Numbered from the stretch's first letter, positions 45,782-55,070 are shown. The stretch: DNA of 64,000 bases from an uncultured Rhodocyclaceae bacterium (GCA_907163075.1 CAJQTY010000003.1:114637-178636), one strand, 5' to 3'. Made by a program: numbers and translations. Notes: generated by a model from the sequence alone, not told the origin.

Positions 45782-45813
45782 CCCTGGGCCTCGGCTTGAC
45801 CGGAGGCTCAGGG
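45782..45813 (+). other. Strong hairpin between nosC2 and nosB
   Basis: CCCTGGGCCTC (45782-45792) pairs with GAGGCTCAGGG (45803-45813), 11 bp with one G-T pair and a 10-base loop. No T-run follows, so it is more likely an mRNA-stabilising or processing element than a terminator. Confidence 0.5.
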
Positions 45814-45860
45814 GCCAATTATTAAGCCACGGGTTAAAAACCGCGAGCGCAGAGAATGAT

Positions 45861-46847
45861 ATGCCTGACCAAAAGAAACAGAATCTGCTGATCACCGGGT
45901 TAACCCTGGTGGCCTTGATAGCGTTGATCGTCGCCTACTTTTCGCCAATCTGGTGGGTTTCGCTGACGGCGCCGAACTACCCCAAGGACGCCTTTCCGGA
46001 CGGCATCCGCATCCACTTTCATTTCGATGCCGTCTACAACGGCTGCAGCGCCGCCGCAGCCGGCACGCGCATGAGCAACGAAATCCTGCAGAAGGATCTC
46101 GACAGCACCGTCGAACGCTACAACCCCATCCTCGACGCCCAGAAGAACGTCAACAAGGATGCCCAGGGGCTGGACTGCGTGCATGAGATGAATACCATCA
46201 ACCATTACGTCGGCATGTTCCCGATCGAAACCGGCGCGCCGGTCGAGCGGCCGCTGGCCAAGTTCTTCTTCGCCATGTTCACGGTCATGCTGCTCGGCTT
46301 TATCGCGCCCGAGGGACGCCGCCGCATAGCGATTCTGGCGCTGGGTTTCATCGCCGTCGCCGCCTGGATGCTGGTCGATCAATACGTCCTGGGCCATCTG
46401 GAAAGCCAGGTCGCAACCTACGTCCAGCGGGCCGGAACCTTCTTCAAGGAGCCCGGAAAGATCAATGCCTGGGGCGACAACGTGCGTAGCATCACCAACG
46501 CAACCATCGTCGGCATCATCCTGGCGATGGCCGTCATCGTTGCCGGCGTCGCCAGGATCCGCAGTTTCTCGCTGATACTGGCGCTGATTCCGGCCATGAT
46601 GCCGTTTGGCTTCGTCGCCGAGTACGCTGGCTGGCTGTGGTTCTTCGGCCACAACATGCACCCGTGGGGGGCGTTCACTCTGAAGCCGTTCATGCCGACC
46701 GTGTTCGGCGAAGGCAAGGTCGCGCAGTTTTCGACCTACTCCTACCCGCACTGGGGCTTTGCCCTGCTGCTCATCGTCTTCTTCTGCCTGATGCTGGCGC
46801 TTCTGCTCCGGCGCAAACAGTTGCGCACCGGCCAGGAAACGGTCTGA
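45861..46847 (+). CDS. nosB: NosB-like membrane protein of clade II nos clusters
   Basis: 328 aa. One membrane anchor lies at residues 9-28. A periplasmic loop follows (about 30-135) with FHFDAVYNGCSAAA and two cysteines, then five or so membrane segments (about 140-320). NosB is found only with clade II NosZ and its role is unknown; the position between the cytochromes and nosD is the usual one. His/Trp-rich membrane loops (WLWFFGHNMHPWGAF) could bind a cofactor, which is speculation. Confidence 0.8.
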   Translation: MPDQKKQNLLITGLTLVALIALIVAYFSPIWWVSLTAPNYPKDAFPDGIRIHFHFDAVYNGCSAAAAGTRMSNEILQKDLDSTVERYNPILDAQKNVNKDAQGLDCVHEMNTINHYVGMFPIETGAPVERPLAKFFFAMFTVMLLGFIAPEGRRRIAILALGFIAVAAWMLVDQYVLGHLESQVATYVQRAGTFFKEPGKINAWGDNVRSITNATIVGIILAMAVIVAGVARIRSFSLILALIPAMMPFGFVAEYAGWLWFFGHNMHPWGAFTLKPFMPTVFGEGKVAQFSTYSYPHWGFALLLIVFFCLMLALLLRRKQLRTGQETV

Positions 46848-46860
46848 GGACGTCTGACCC

Positions 46861-48237
46861 TTGAATATCCTGCACAAGCTGGCTTTGCTGTCGGCCGTGT
46901 TGCTGGCTTCCACATCGTCCGGCATCACGCCGGATGAGGTGCAAGGCCCGGCGGCGAAAGGCAGTGCCGCCGACTTTTCGAACGCGCCGCGGGTCAATGT
47001 CGACCGGCCGGTCGAGCTGATCCCGCTGTACCTGCGCGACAAGCGTATCCACGGCCTCAAACCCCTGCAGGCGCTGGTCGACGCGGCGCCGGAAGGCAGT
47101 GTCCTGACGCTGCCGGCGGGCCGCTATGCCGGGCCGGTGCTGCTCGACAAGGCGCTGACCATCGTCGGCGAAGGCAGGGTGATCATCGATGGCGGCGACA
47201 AGGGAACGGTGTTCGTCGTCCAGACCAACGGCGCCGTGCTGCGCAATCTCACCATCACCGGTTCCGGCGAATCGCACGACTCGGACGACGCCTGTCTGAA
47301 CGTGCGTGGCCACCGCAACACTTTCGAACAACTGAACATCGATAGTTGCCTGTTCGGCATCGACCTCAAGCAGTCGAATCACAACGTCGTGCGCGGCAAC
47401 ACGATACGCTCGAAGCCATTCGACCTGGGCGTGCGCGGCGACGGCATACGGCTGTGGTACAGCAACCACAACCTGATCGAGAGCAACCGCGTGACTGATT
47501 CGCGCGACATGGTCGCCTGGTACTCGCACAACAACATCTACCGCGGCAACGAGGGGCGGCGCAGCCGCTATTCGATCCACTTCATGTTCGCCAACAACAA
47601 CATCATCGAAGACAACCGCTTCTACAACAACGCCGTCGGCATTTACTTCATGTACACGGAAGGCGGTGTCGCGCGCCGCAACGTCATCTCGCACGCCACC
47701 GGCGCCACCGGCATGGCGCTCGGCTTCAAGGAATCGTCCGATATCCTGATCGAAGACAACGACATCATCTACAGCGCGGTCGGCGTCGGTTCGGACTTGT
47801 CGCCCTTCCAGCCGGACATGACGATCCGCTTCAACCGTAACCGCTTCGCCTACAACGGCATCGCCGTGCAACTGACCAGCGAACTGGGCGGCAACCTGTT
47901 GCGCGACAACGCGTTCGAAGGCAACCTGACCGACGTCTTCCAGGGCGGCCGCGGCGACGGCAACAAGAACAGTTGGGAAGGCAACTATTTCGACACCTAC
48001 CAGGGCTTCGACCGCAACCACGACGGCTATGGCGATACCCCGCACGAAGACTACGCCTACGCCGACCGGATATGGATGGAACTGCCTGCGGCGCGTTTCT
48101 TCAAGACCTCGCCCGTGCTCGAACTGCTTGATTTTTTGGAACGGCTGGCTCCGTTCTCGTCGCCCGAGCTGCAGGCCCGGGATGCACGGCCGCGCATTGC
48201 CAGGCCGGACTTCGCCGCCAACCGGAGGGCGCCATGA
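46861..48237 (+). CDS. nosD: NosD, periplasmic copper-site maturation protein
   Basis: 458 aa. It most likely starts at TTG 46861: the signal peptide (NILHKLALLSAVLLAS) follows directly and TGAGGA lies about 10 bases upstream. The rest is a right-handed parallel beta-helix with many Asn-rich turns (repeat units such as NNNIIEDNRFYNN). NosD is needed to build the CuZ centre with the NosFY ABC transporter. The stop overlaps nosG by four bases. Confidence 0.92.
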   Translation: MNILHKLALLSAVLLASTSSGITPDEVQGPAAKGSAADFSNAPRVNVDRPVELIPLYLRDKRIHGLKPLQALVDAAPEGSVLTLPAGRYAGPVLLDKALTIVGEGRVIIDGGDKGTVFVVQTNGAVLRNLTITGSGESHDSDDACLNVRGHRNTFEQLNIDSCLFGIDLKQSNHNVVRGNTIRSKPFDLGVRGDGIRLWYSNHNLIESNRVTDSRDMVAWYSHNNIYRGNEGRRSRYSIHFMFANNNIIEDNRFYNNAVGIYFMYTEGGVARRNVISHATGATGMALGFKESSDILIEDNDIIYSAVGVGSDLSPFQPDMTIRFNRNRFAYNGIAVQLTSELGGNLLRDNAFEGNLTDVFQGGRGDGNKNSWEGNYFDTYQGFDRNHDGYGDTPHEDYAYADRIWMELPAARFFKTSPVLELLDFLERLAPFSSPELQARDARPRIARPDFAANRRAP

Positions 48238-49124
48238 GCGAGCAAAAGGACCCAAGCGACCTGCCCGAGCCCGCCGGGAAACCGAAGCTAGCGCGTTCCG
48301 ACGGCCCCGTTCCGCTCTCAATCAGTCGCCGGCAGCAGGCGCGCCGACGTATCCTGCGCACCATCCTGCTCAGCGGCGGCGTGCTCGGCGCGGCGGCTTC
48401 CGGCTATCTTCCCGTCGTTTACGCGCAGAAGCAGCGCCTGCGCCCGCCCGGCGCGCTCGACGAGAAGGATTTCCTGTCCTCGTGCATCAAGTGCGGTCAG
48501 TGCGTCCAGGTCTGCCCGGTGCAGGCCATCAAGCTGGCCGATCTGCTCGACGGCTTCGGCGTCGGCACGCCTTATATCGACCCGCGCGAGCAGGCATGTG
48601 ATTTTTCCTGCGATGCCGTGCAATGCATCCTGGCCTGCCCGACCGGCTCGCTGACCTATGAGAAGCCCGACTTCCTCGGCGTGCGCCCCGGCGCCGCCCT
48701 GGCCGCGAAACCGATCCTGCTGGCCAAGGAGAAGGACGCCGAGCCGACGCTCAATTTCCGCGAACGCATCGGCGTCGCGCGCCTGACACGCCCCGAATCG
48801 TGCCTGGCGATCAAGGGCAAGGGCTTCAAGGGACAAGCGCGCGGCGCCGAATTCAAGGGCCGGATGCGCTACATGGCGGTCGACCGCTGGAAGCCGATCA
48901 GCATCGCCGACCACCCCTACGATGTCGCCGAATGTGACCTGTGCGCACGCGAGTGCCCGATCAAGGGGGCGATCAGCATCGAGACGGTGAGCGCGCCCGA
49001 CGGATCGAAGCGCAAGCAGCCCGTCGTCCACGAACACTGCGTCGGCTGCGGCGTTTGCGAAATGATCTGCCCGGTCGAGCCGACCTGCATCGAAATCGTC
49101 CCGCGCGAGGTCTGGAGAGCATGA
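48234..49124 (+). CDS. nosG: NosG, NapG-like 4x[4Fe-4S] ferredoxin
   Basis: 296 aa. A basic N-terminus with one hydrophobic segment at residues 42-61 may be an anchor or export signal. Four iron-sulfur motifs follow: CIKCGQCVQVCP, CDFSCDAVQCILACP, CDLCARECP and CVGCGVCEMICP. NosG with NosH is thought to carry electrons from menaquinol or ubiquinol towards NosZ. ATGA overlaps with nosD and nosH at both ends. Confidence 0.9.
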   Translation: MSEQKDPSDLPEPAGKPKLARSDGPVPLSISRRQQARRRILRTILLSGGVLGAAASGYLPVVYAQKQRLRPPGALDEKDFLSSCIKCGQCVQVCPVQAIKLADLLDGFGVGTPYIDPREQACDFSCDAVQCILACPTGSLTYEKPDFLGVRPGAALAAKPILLAKEKDAEPTLNFRERIGVARLTRPESCLAIKGKGFKGQARGAEFKGRMRYMAVDRWKPISIADHPYDVAECDLCARECPIKGAISIETVSAPDGSKRKQPVVHEHCVGCGVCEMICPVEPTCIEIVPREVWRA

Positions 49125-50094
49125 AACCGGTCATGAGACGCCGCTTTGTGGACCAGATCATGGTGATGTTCGGCAGCGCGCCGAAAAAGCCCGAAACGAT
49201 CGATCCGGCGGCACAGAAGATCCACTTTTACAAGCGCGGCAACCGTGACCTGATCGCCGAAAAGCTGCACGCCCGCGCCCATGCGCTGCATACCAACAAA
49301 TGGCGCAACCGGCGCTGGGCCACCTTGATCGTGGTCAACCTGCTGTTCTATGTTTCATTCCACTTCGACATCCAGCTGCTCGAAGGCGCCCTCACCGCCT
49401 CGCGCCTTGCCGGCTTCCACCTGATCGACCTCAATTCCGCGTTGCAGGTGATGCTTGCGCACAAGAACTTAGCCCATCGGGCTCCGAGCGACGCACCTTA
49501 TGCTCCTGGGTGTGCCCCCTAACACTGCAGACGAATGGCACGAATCGCTGCATCATCTACATTAGTCTGTGCGGTCAACAAGATAGCTGTCGTGACAGGA
49601 CCAGAACGATGGAACGGAGGTATTGAGCGGACGCGATTTAGCGGTGTTTCTTTTATTATTCGGTGGATTCATCTTTTGGCTAGGTTTCTTCGGTTACTTT
49701 GCAACAGGCTAAACGGTATTCGAAGCGTAGTATCTAAAAACACAGCTTGATACGCGCGGAGTGGGCCCTCGCCATAGTGGTCGTGGTTAATGGTCGATAG
49801 ATATCTTTTTCTCCGGTTCCCGCTAATGAGTGCAGATTGCTCTGACCTACCGGAGTTAGTAGGCATACTTTGCAACGCGTGCGCATCAAGTACACGCTCG
49901 ACGGCTGCTTCCATGAAGGCGATTGCCGCAAGGTCTGCCTGGTGCCGCACGTCCTCGATACGGTAATCAAGGGGCGCGCCGTCAATACCGAAATTCCGAT
50001 CGGCCCGGACTGCACGCGTTGCGGCCTGTGTGTCGACACCTGTCCGACCGGATCGCTTAAATTCGATATCAAGGGACTGTCGAAACTGTTATAA
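49121..50094 (+). pseudogene. nosH: NosH (NapH-like), disrupted in the middle
   Basis: The N-terminal part (49121-49468, 116 aa; basic start and first membrane segment) and the C-terminal part (from about 49875; CFHEGDCRKVCL and CTRCGLCVDTCPTGSL) are clean and high-GC but lie in different frames. Between them, about 49469-49875 is AT-rich (about 46% GC over 49621-49860 versus about 67% in the flank) and full of stops. It still shows NosH pieces in changing frames: RRTLCSWVCP, DEWHESLHHL, FGYFATG-stop-TVFEA, SKNTA, IRAEWALAIVVV and CRLL-stop-PTGV. At least five frame breaks or stops are needed. This is either a decayed or recombined gene or a local assembly error. Confidence 0.8.
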
Positions 50095-50133
50095 GCAGCA
50101 CTTGCCGAAAACCACAATAAGCCCGACAAGCCC

Positions 50134-51003
50134 ATGATCCTTTTCGAGAACGTCAACAAATCCTTCCGTAGCGTGCGCGTCCTTGACGGCATCAGCCTGG
50201 AAATTGGCCTCGGCGAGCGCGTGGCGCTGATCGGCTCGAACGGCGCCGGCAAGACGACGCTGATCCGCTGCCTGCTTGGCGAATACACCTTCGACGGCAA
50301 GGTCAGCATCGCGGGACGCAGCCCGCGCAACGAGCGCACGCGGGTGCTCGGCAGCATCGGCTTCGTGCCGCAGTTGCCGCCGCCGCTGAAAATGCCGGTC
50401 GGCCAGTTGATCCACTTTGCCGCCGACCTGTGCGGCACCGACGCGAAGCGCATTTTCGACCTGACCGGCACGCTGGGGCTGGACATCAAACCGATCATCG
50501 ACCGCCAGTTCGTCCGCCTCTCCGGCGGCATGAAGCAGAAGCTGCTGATCGCCATTGCCCTCGGGCGCGAGGCCAAAGTGCTGGTGATGGACGAGCCGGC
50601 CGCAAACCTCGATCCGGAGGCGCGCAAGATTTTCTTCGAACTGCTCGCCGAACGCGCACAAAGCGCGACCATGCTGATTTCCAGCCACCGGCTCAACGAA
50701 GTATCGGCGCTCGTCAATCGCGTCGTCGAACTCGACCTGGGCAAGGTGGTGCTCGACGACCGCGTCGCCGACGACGTCTCGCTGACCGGGAAACTGAGCT
50801 GCCGCATTTCTGTCAAGCGTTGCGAAGCGGCACTAAGCAAAGCGCTCGGCGGCTGGAATTTCGCCGACATCAGCGACGTACAGGGCGCCGGACTGGAGTG
50901 GCAAGGCCTCATTGCGGGCCCCGATCGCCTGCGTTTCCTCGGCATGATTTCGCGCTACGTGGCGCTCGTCAGCAACATCACCATTGCCGAGATTGAACAA
51001 TGA
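50134..51003 (+). CDS. nosF: NosF, ABC transporter ATPase
   Basis: 289 aa. Walker A GSNGAGKTT at residues 34-42, signature LSGGMKQK and Walker B VLVMDEPAANLD. A C-terminal extension of about 80 residues follows the ATPase core. It works with NosY and NosD to supply a sulfur or copper component for CuZ. ATGA overlap with nosL. Confidence 0.93.
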   Translation: MILFENVNKSFRSVRVLDGISLEIGLGERVALIGSNGAGKTTLIRCLLGEYTFDGKVSIAGRSPRNERTRVLGSIGFVPQLPPPLKMPVGQLIHFAADLCGTDAKRIFDLTGTLGLDIKPIIDRQFVRLSGGMKQKLLIAIALGREAKVLVMDEPAANLDPEARKIFFELLAERAQSATMLISSHRLNEVSALVNRVVELDLGKVVLDDRVADDVSLTGKLSCRISVKRCEAALSKALGGWNFADISDVQGAGLEWQGLIAGPDRLRFLGMISRYVALVSNITIAEIEQ

Positions 51004-51467
51004 ACCGACGCAAATTCATCAGCCTGGGCCTGCTCATGACACCGCTGGCCGCCGCCCTTGCCGCCTGCGCCAGGAACGACGGCCTGCCCGAAGGCATGCA
51101 GGCCATCGTCTGGGACCGCGATACCTGCGCGCGCTGCAGCATGGTCATTTCCGACCGCCGCTTCGGCGCCGAAATGCTCGGCGGACCGAAGAATACCGTG
51201 TTCAAGTTCGACGACATCGGCTGCGCCATCACCTGGATGCGCGACAAGATTGCCGCGTATCCGTGGATGAAGGACGCCGCCACCCGGCTGTGGGTCGCCG
51301 ACCTCGGCAGCCGCGGCAACGAGGTCAAATGGCTGGAAGCCCGCGCGGTGCACTACATCACCAGGACCTCGCCGATGGGCTACAACCAGGGCGCGATCGC
51401 CCAGCCCCAGGCCGGTTCGATGGATTTTGCCGGCATGAGCGAGCATGTGCTGGCAAAAGGCTACTAA
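51000..51467 (+). CDS. nosL: NosL copper-binding lipoprotein
   Basis: 155 aa. N terminus NRRKFISLGLLM is Tat-like, and the lipobox LAAC is at about residues 19-22, so an outer-membrane or inner-membrane lipoprotein is expected. The NosL metal motif is CARCSMVISD, with downstream Met residues. It is a copper chaperone for NosZ. Located between nosF and nosY. Confidence 0.92.
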   Translation: MNRRKFISLGLLMTPLAAALAACARNDGLPEGMQAIVWDRDTCARCSMVISDRRFGAEMLGGPKNTVFKFDDIGCAITWMRDKIAAYPWMKDAATRLWVADLGSRGNEVKWLEARAVHYITRTSPMGYNQGAIAQPQAGSMDFAGMSEHVLAKGY

Positions 51468-51476
51468 GGAAAACAA

Positions 51477-52304
51477 ATGAAACAACTGTGGCTGACCGCC
51501 CGGCTGGACATCGTCGAGTCGCTGCGGGCGCGCTGGTTCATGATCTACAGCGTGGTCTTCGGCGGCATCGTCGTGCTGCTCTTCGCCTTCGGCCTGACCG
51601 AATCGCGCGTGCTCGGCTTCATCGGGCTGTCGCGCCTGCTGGTCACCTACATCCAGTTGACCATGGCCATCCTGCCGATCTTCGTGCTGATCACCACCGT
51701 GCGCTCGGTGGCCGGCGACCGCGAAGCCGGCGTCTTCGAATACCTGCTCTCGCTGCCCGTCGGCCTCGCCGCGTGGTTCTGGGGCAAGATCATCGGCCGC
51801 TACGTCACCGTCTTTCTGCCGGTCTTCGTGGCCATGCTCGGTGCCGCGCTGTGGGGCACGCTGCAAGGCATCGACGTGCCGTGGGACATGTTCCTCTACT
51901 ACACCGCCCTGCTCGCCGCGATGGGTTGGTGCTTCCTCGGCCTGGCCATGCTCATCTCGACGCTGGCGCGCTCGACCGACGTCGCCCAGGGCGCCGCCTT
52001 CATGCTGTGGCTGACCCTGCTGCTCTTCCTCGACCTGATCCTGCTCGGCGTCATGATCCAGGGCCGGATCGCGCCGGAAATCGCCGTGACCATCGCCCTG
52101 ATCAACCCCTTGCAGGTTTTCCGGGTCGCCGCGCTGGCGCTCTTCGATACGCAACTGATCGTCCTCGGACCGTCGGCCTACGTCATCCTTGATCTCTTCG
52201 GAATCACCGGTTTCAAGGCCTACGCGCTGGCCTACCCGGTGCTGCTCGGCACCCTCGCCGCCGCGATCGGCTTCTTCAACTTCAAAAACAGCGACCTGCC
52301 CTGA
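51477..52304 (+). CDS. nosY: NosY, ABC transporter permease
   Basis: 275 aa with six hydrophobic segments (around residues 20-45, 58-80, 103-130, 140-165, 178-200 and 245-268). The motif VAGDREAGVFEYLLSLP is the ABC-2-type permease signature seen in NosY. Partner of NosF. Ribosome site AAGGAAA; nine bases after nosL. Confidence 0.93.
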   Translation: MKQLWLTARLDIVESLRARWFMIYSVVFGGIVVLLFAFGLTESRVLGFIGLSRLLVTYIQLTMAILPIFVLITTVRSVAGDREAGVFEYLLSLPVGLAAWFWGKIIGRYVTVFLPVFVAMLGAALWGTLQGIDVPWDMFLYYTALLAAMGWCFLGLAMLISTLARSTDVAQGAAFMLWLTLLLFLDLILLGVMIQGRIAPEIAVTIALINPLQVFRVAALALFDTQLIVLGPSAYVILDLFGITGFKAYALAYPVLLGTLAAAIGFFNFKNSDLP

Positions 52305-52317
52305 CCGAGAGCACGTG

Positions 52318-52833
52318 ATGCCCCCCCTCCTGCGCTTCTTGCGCTCCCTCCCGATCCTGCTCGCCGCCCTGCTGCCGCTTACTCTCCTTGCCGAAACACC
52401 GGCGGCACCCCTCTTCGAGTTTGTTGCCGCCGACGCCGCCGGAAAGCCGGTCAGCCTTGCCAGTCTGCGCGGCACGCCGCTCCTGGTTAACTTCTGGGCA
52501 CGCTGGTGCGGACCGTGCCGCAAGGAGATTCCCGACCTCGTGACGATCGACACGAACTATCGCGGCCAGGGCCTCGTCATTCTCGGACTGGCCGTCGAGG
52601 ACACGCAATACGGCGCGGCGGTGCGCGATTTCGCCGCCGCCTACGAGGTCGATTACCGCGTCCTGCTGACCGGCACCGGTCCGGGCGTCGAACTGATGCA
52701 GGCGCTCGGCAACGACAAGTCGGGGCTGCCGTTCACCGTGATCATCGACCGCCAGGGCAAGCTGGTGACCAGGAAGCTCGGCGCCATGAGCAAGTCCGAG
52801 ATGGATGCGGCCATCAAAACGGTCCTCAAATAG
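52318..52833 (+). CDS. TlpA/ResA-like periplasmic thioredoxin
   Basis: 171 aa. It starts at 52318, 13 bases after nosY. The signal peptide covers residues 1-24, then a TlpA-type fold with the redox-active WARWCGPCRKE (CxxC) and a cis-Pro segment (GLPFTVIIDRQG). In this context it may keep copper-binding cysteines of NosL, NosZ or SCO reduced; that is inference from position. It could equally serve cytochrome c maturation. Confidence 0.88.
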   Translation: MPPLLRFLRSLPILLAALLPLTLLAETPAAPLFEFVAADAAGKPVSLASLRGTPLLVNFWARWCGPCRKEIPDLVTIDTNYRGQGLVILGLAVEDTQYGAAVRDFAAAYEVDYRVLLTGTGPGVELMQALGNDKSGLPFTVIIDRQGKLVTRKLGAMSKSEMDAAIKTVLK

Positions 52834-52857
52834 GGACCACGACTTGGAAAGCAAGCC

Positions 52858-53808
52858 ATGACCAAACCGCTGGAACCGACCCTGCAGGCTCTGCCGAACA
52901 GCTTTTTGCGCTACTTCGCGGCGACGCGGCCGGCGTTTCTCTCCGTGACCTTCGTCGGCTGCCTGCTCGGCCTCGCCGCCGCGGCTTATTCCGGCGTTGC
53001 CATCGGCCCGGCGCTGGCCACGGTAACGCTCTTCTTCGCCCTCGTCGCACATGCCGGCGCCAACGTCATCAACGACTACTACGACGCACTTTCGGGCTGC
53101 GACGGCGCCAACAGCGAACGGCAGTTTCCCTTCACCGGCGGCAGCCGCTTCATCCAGAACGGCGTCATCTCGCTGCGCGCCACCGGCGTCTTCGGCTATG
53201 CGCTGCTGGCCGCCGTCGTTCCCGCCGGACTCTGGCTAACCGCCGTCAGCGGCGCAGGACTGCTGCTCATCGGCCTGGCCGGCCTGGTCGTCGGCTGGTC
53301 GTACTCGGCGCCGCCGCTCAAGCTGCAGAGCCGCGGCCTGGGCGAATACGCGATCACCGCCGGCTGGCTGCTCGTCGTCGTCGGCAGCGACTTCGTGCAA
53401 CGCCACGGTTTTTCCTTCGTGCCGGTCGCCGCCGGTCTCGGCTTTGCGCTACTCGTCGCCAACGTGCTCTACATCAACCAGTTTCCCGACGTCAAAGCCG
53501 ATGCCGGCGCCGGCAAGCACACGCTGGTGGTGCGGCTGGGCCTGGCCAAAGCGCGCTGGGGTTACGTGCTGATTGCCGCGCTGGCCTACGGCTGGCTACC
53601 GCTGATGGTTAGCCTTGGCCAGTTGCCGCCGCTGGCCCTGATCGGCCTGCTGCCGGCCGCAGCCAGCTTCGTTGCGGCGCGCCAGTTGTGGTCGCGCGCC
53701 GGACGGCCGGCCGAACTCACCCCGGCGCTGAAACTGACCATTGTGGCGGCGAGCAGCCACGGCCTGCTGCTGGCGATCGTCCTCTGCGTGCACAGCGCGC
53801 TGGCCTGA
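52858..53808 (+). CDS. UbiA/MenA-type prenyltransferase
   Basis: 316-aa membrane enzyme with about eight hydrophobic segments. The first Asp motif is NVINDYYDALSGCD and the second is FPDVKADAGAGKHTLVVRLG, both closer to MenA (1,4-dihydroxy-2-naphthoate prenyltransferase) than to UbiA. It lies inside the nos region, between a TlpA-like protein and the second NosD. A role in making a quinone used for N2O respiration is suggested by context only. Confidence 0.85.
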   Translation: MTKPLEPTLQALPNSFLRYFAATRPAFLSVTFVGCLLGLAAAAYSGVAIGPALATVTLFFALVAHAGANVINDYYDALSGCDGANSERQFPFTGGSRFIQNGVISLRATGVFGYALLAAVVPAGLWLTAVSGAGLLLIGLAGLVVGWSYSAPPLKLQSRGLGEYAITAGWLLVVVGSDFVQRHGFSFVPVAAGLGFALLVANVLYINQFPDVKADAGAGKHTLVVRLGLAKARWGYVLIAALAYGWLPLMVSLGQLPPLALIGLLPAAASFVAARQLWSRAGRPAELTPALKLTIVAASSHGLLLAIVLCVHSALA

Positions 53809-53828
53809 AGCCGACGCCGCTGCCGAAC

Positions 53829-55070
53829 ATGCGCTACACCTGGGCAGGCGGCGCGCGGCGGTGGCTGCTGGCCTGCCTGGTCTGCCTGATGCTGCCGGCG
53901 CTGGCGGCAGAAACACCGTCTCCGCTCACGCCGCTACAGCCCCTGATCGACGCCACGCCGTCCGGCGCTACGCTGCATCTTGCGCCCGGCAACTACGCCG
54001 GCCCGGCAACGATCAGCCGGCCGCTGACCATTGAAGGCGGCGGCCAGGCGACGATCATTGGCGACGGCCGCAGCACCGTGCTCTCCGTCAGCGGCCGCCA
54101 CGTCACCCTGCGCGGCCTGCGCCTGGCCGGCAGCGGTGAATCGCACGACCGGATCGATGCCGGGATTCTTCTCGAAGGCGACGAGCATCGTGTCGAAAAC
54201 AACGAGATCGAAGACACGCTGTTCGGCGTCCACCTCAAGCAGGTCAACGCCTCGCGCATCGTCGGCAACCGCGTCACCGGCAAGAATCTCCCGCCCGGCC
54301 TGCGCGGTGACGCCATCCGGCTGTGGTACAGCCGGGACAACGTCATCGTAGGCAATCGCTTCCGGCGCGCCCGCGATCTGACGCTGACCAACTCGCCGGA
54401 TAACAGGATTTCCGACAACCAGTTCAGCGATGGCCGCTATGGCATGCAGATCATCTTTTCGCCCCGCCTGCGAGTCGAGAACAACCGGATTTCGGGCACC
54501 AGCACCGGCATTGTCGTGCTCTATTCGCCGAACTTGATTCTGCGCGGGAACTACATCGCGCATGCGCTTTCGGGCGGCGGAGGCGGCATCGTCTTCAAGG
54601 AAAGCAACGACGCGCTGGTCGAAAACAATGAGGTGCTGCACTGCTCGGTCGGCCTCAAGGTCGATGCGCCGCCGCAGGCGGAGGGTACGCTGGTGGTCAG
54701 GAACAACCGCTTTGCGCACAACATCATCGGCGCCTTCTTCTACGGCGAGGACGGCGGTCATCGCTTCATCGACAACCGTTTCGAGAAAAACCTCACCGCG
54801 GTAGCGATCAGTGCCGCCGGCACCGCCCGGGCCAACGTCTGGCGCGGCAATTTCTGGGATGAATACCAGGGTTTCGACCGCGACGGCAACGGCATCGGCG
54901 ACACGCCGTACGAAGCCTACCTGTTTGCCGACCGCATCTGGATGGAAACACCGATGGCAACCTTCTTCCGCAACTCGCCCGCATTCGAACTGCTCGACTT
55001 CCTCGAACGCCTGGCCCCCTTCTCGCTGCCCTACCGCGTGTTCCAGGATGCACAGCCGCGCATGCGGTGA
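53829..55070 (+). CDS. Second NosD-like beta-helix protein
   Basis: 413 aa from the ATG at 53829. A signal peptide (residues 10-26) precedes a parallel beta-helix of the NosD type. It shares many blocks with NosD at 46861: GSGESHD, GDAIRLWYS, EYQGFDRDGNG and DRIWMETPM. Clearly a paralogue rather than a duplicate copy, since the two differ throughout. It may assemble a different copper site or act with the FtsX-type transporter encoded next door. Convergent with the NosL-like genes. Confidence 0.88.
   Translation: MRYTWAGGARRWLLACLVCLMLPALAAETPSPLTPLQPLIDATPSGATLHLAPGNYAGPATISRPLTIEGGGQATIIGDGRSTVLSVSGRHVTLRGLRLAGSGESHDRIDAGILLEGDEHRVENNEIEDTLFGVHLKQVNASRIVGNRVTGKNLPPGLRGDAIRLWYSRDNVIVGNRFRRARDLTLTNSPDNRISDNQFSDGRYGMQIIFSPRLRVENNRISGTSTGIVVLYSPNLILRGNYIAHALSGGGGGIVFKESNDALVENNEVLHCSVGLKVDAPPQAEGTLVVRNNRFAHNIIGAFFYGEDGGHRFIDNRFEKNLTAVAISAAGTARANVWRGNFWDEYQGFDRDGNGIGDTPYEAYLFADRIWMETPMATFFRNSPAFELLDFLERLAPFSLPYRVFQDAQPRMR

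Noticed and set aside
46771-48321. 516-codon open frame on the minus strand
   Set aside because: Antisense to nosD over its full length; Val/Asp-rich composition mirrors NosD codons.
49535-49750. 71-codon frame in the nosH patch
   Set aside because: Could look like a small inserted gene, but its translation is a piece of the broken NosH region read in one of its frames (e.g. ends in SKNTA); not an independent gene.
49469-49875. IS or MITE insertion in nosH
   Set aside because: First guess for the break. There are no terminal inverted repeats or target duplication, and the patch itself encodes NosH-like fragments in order, so it replaces rather than interrupts the sequence.
50955-52553. 532-codon open frame on the minus strand
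   Set aside because: Antisense to nosL, nosY and the thioredoxin gene; highly charged Glu/Gln/Arg product without motifs.
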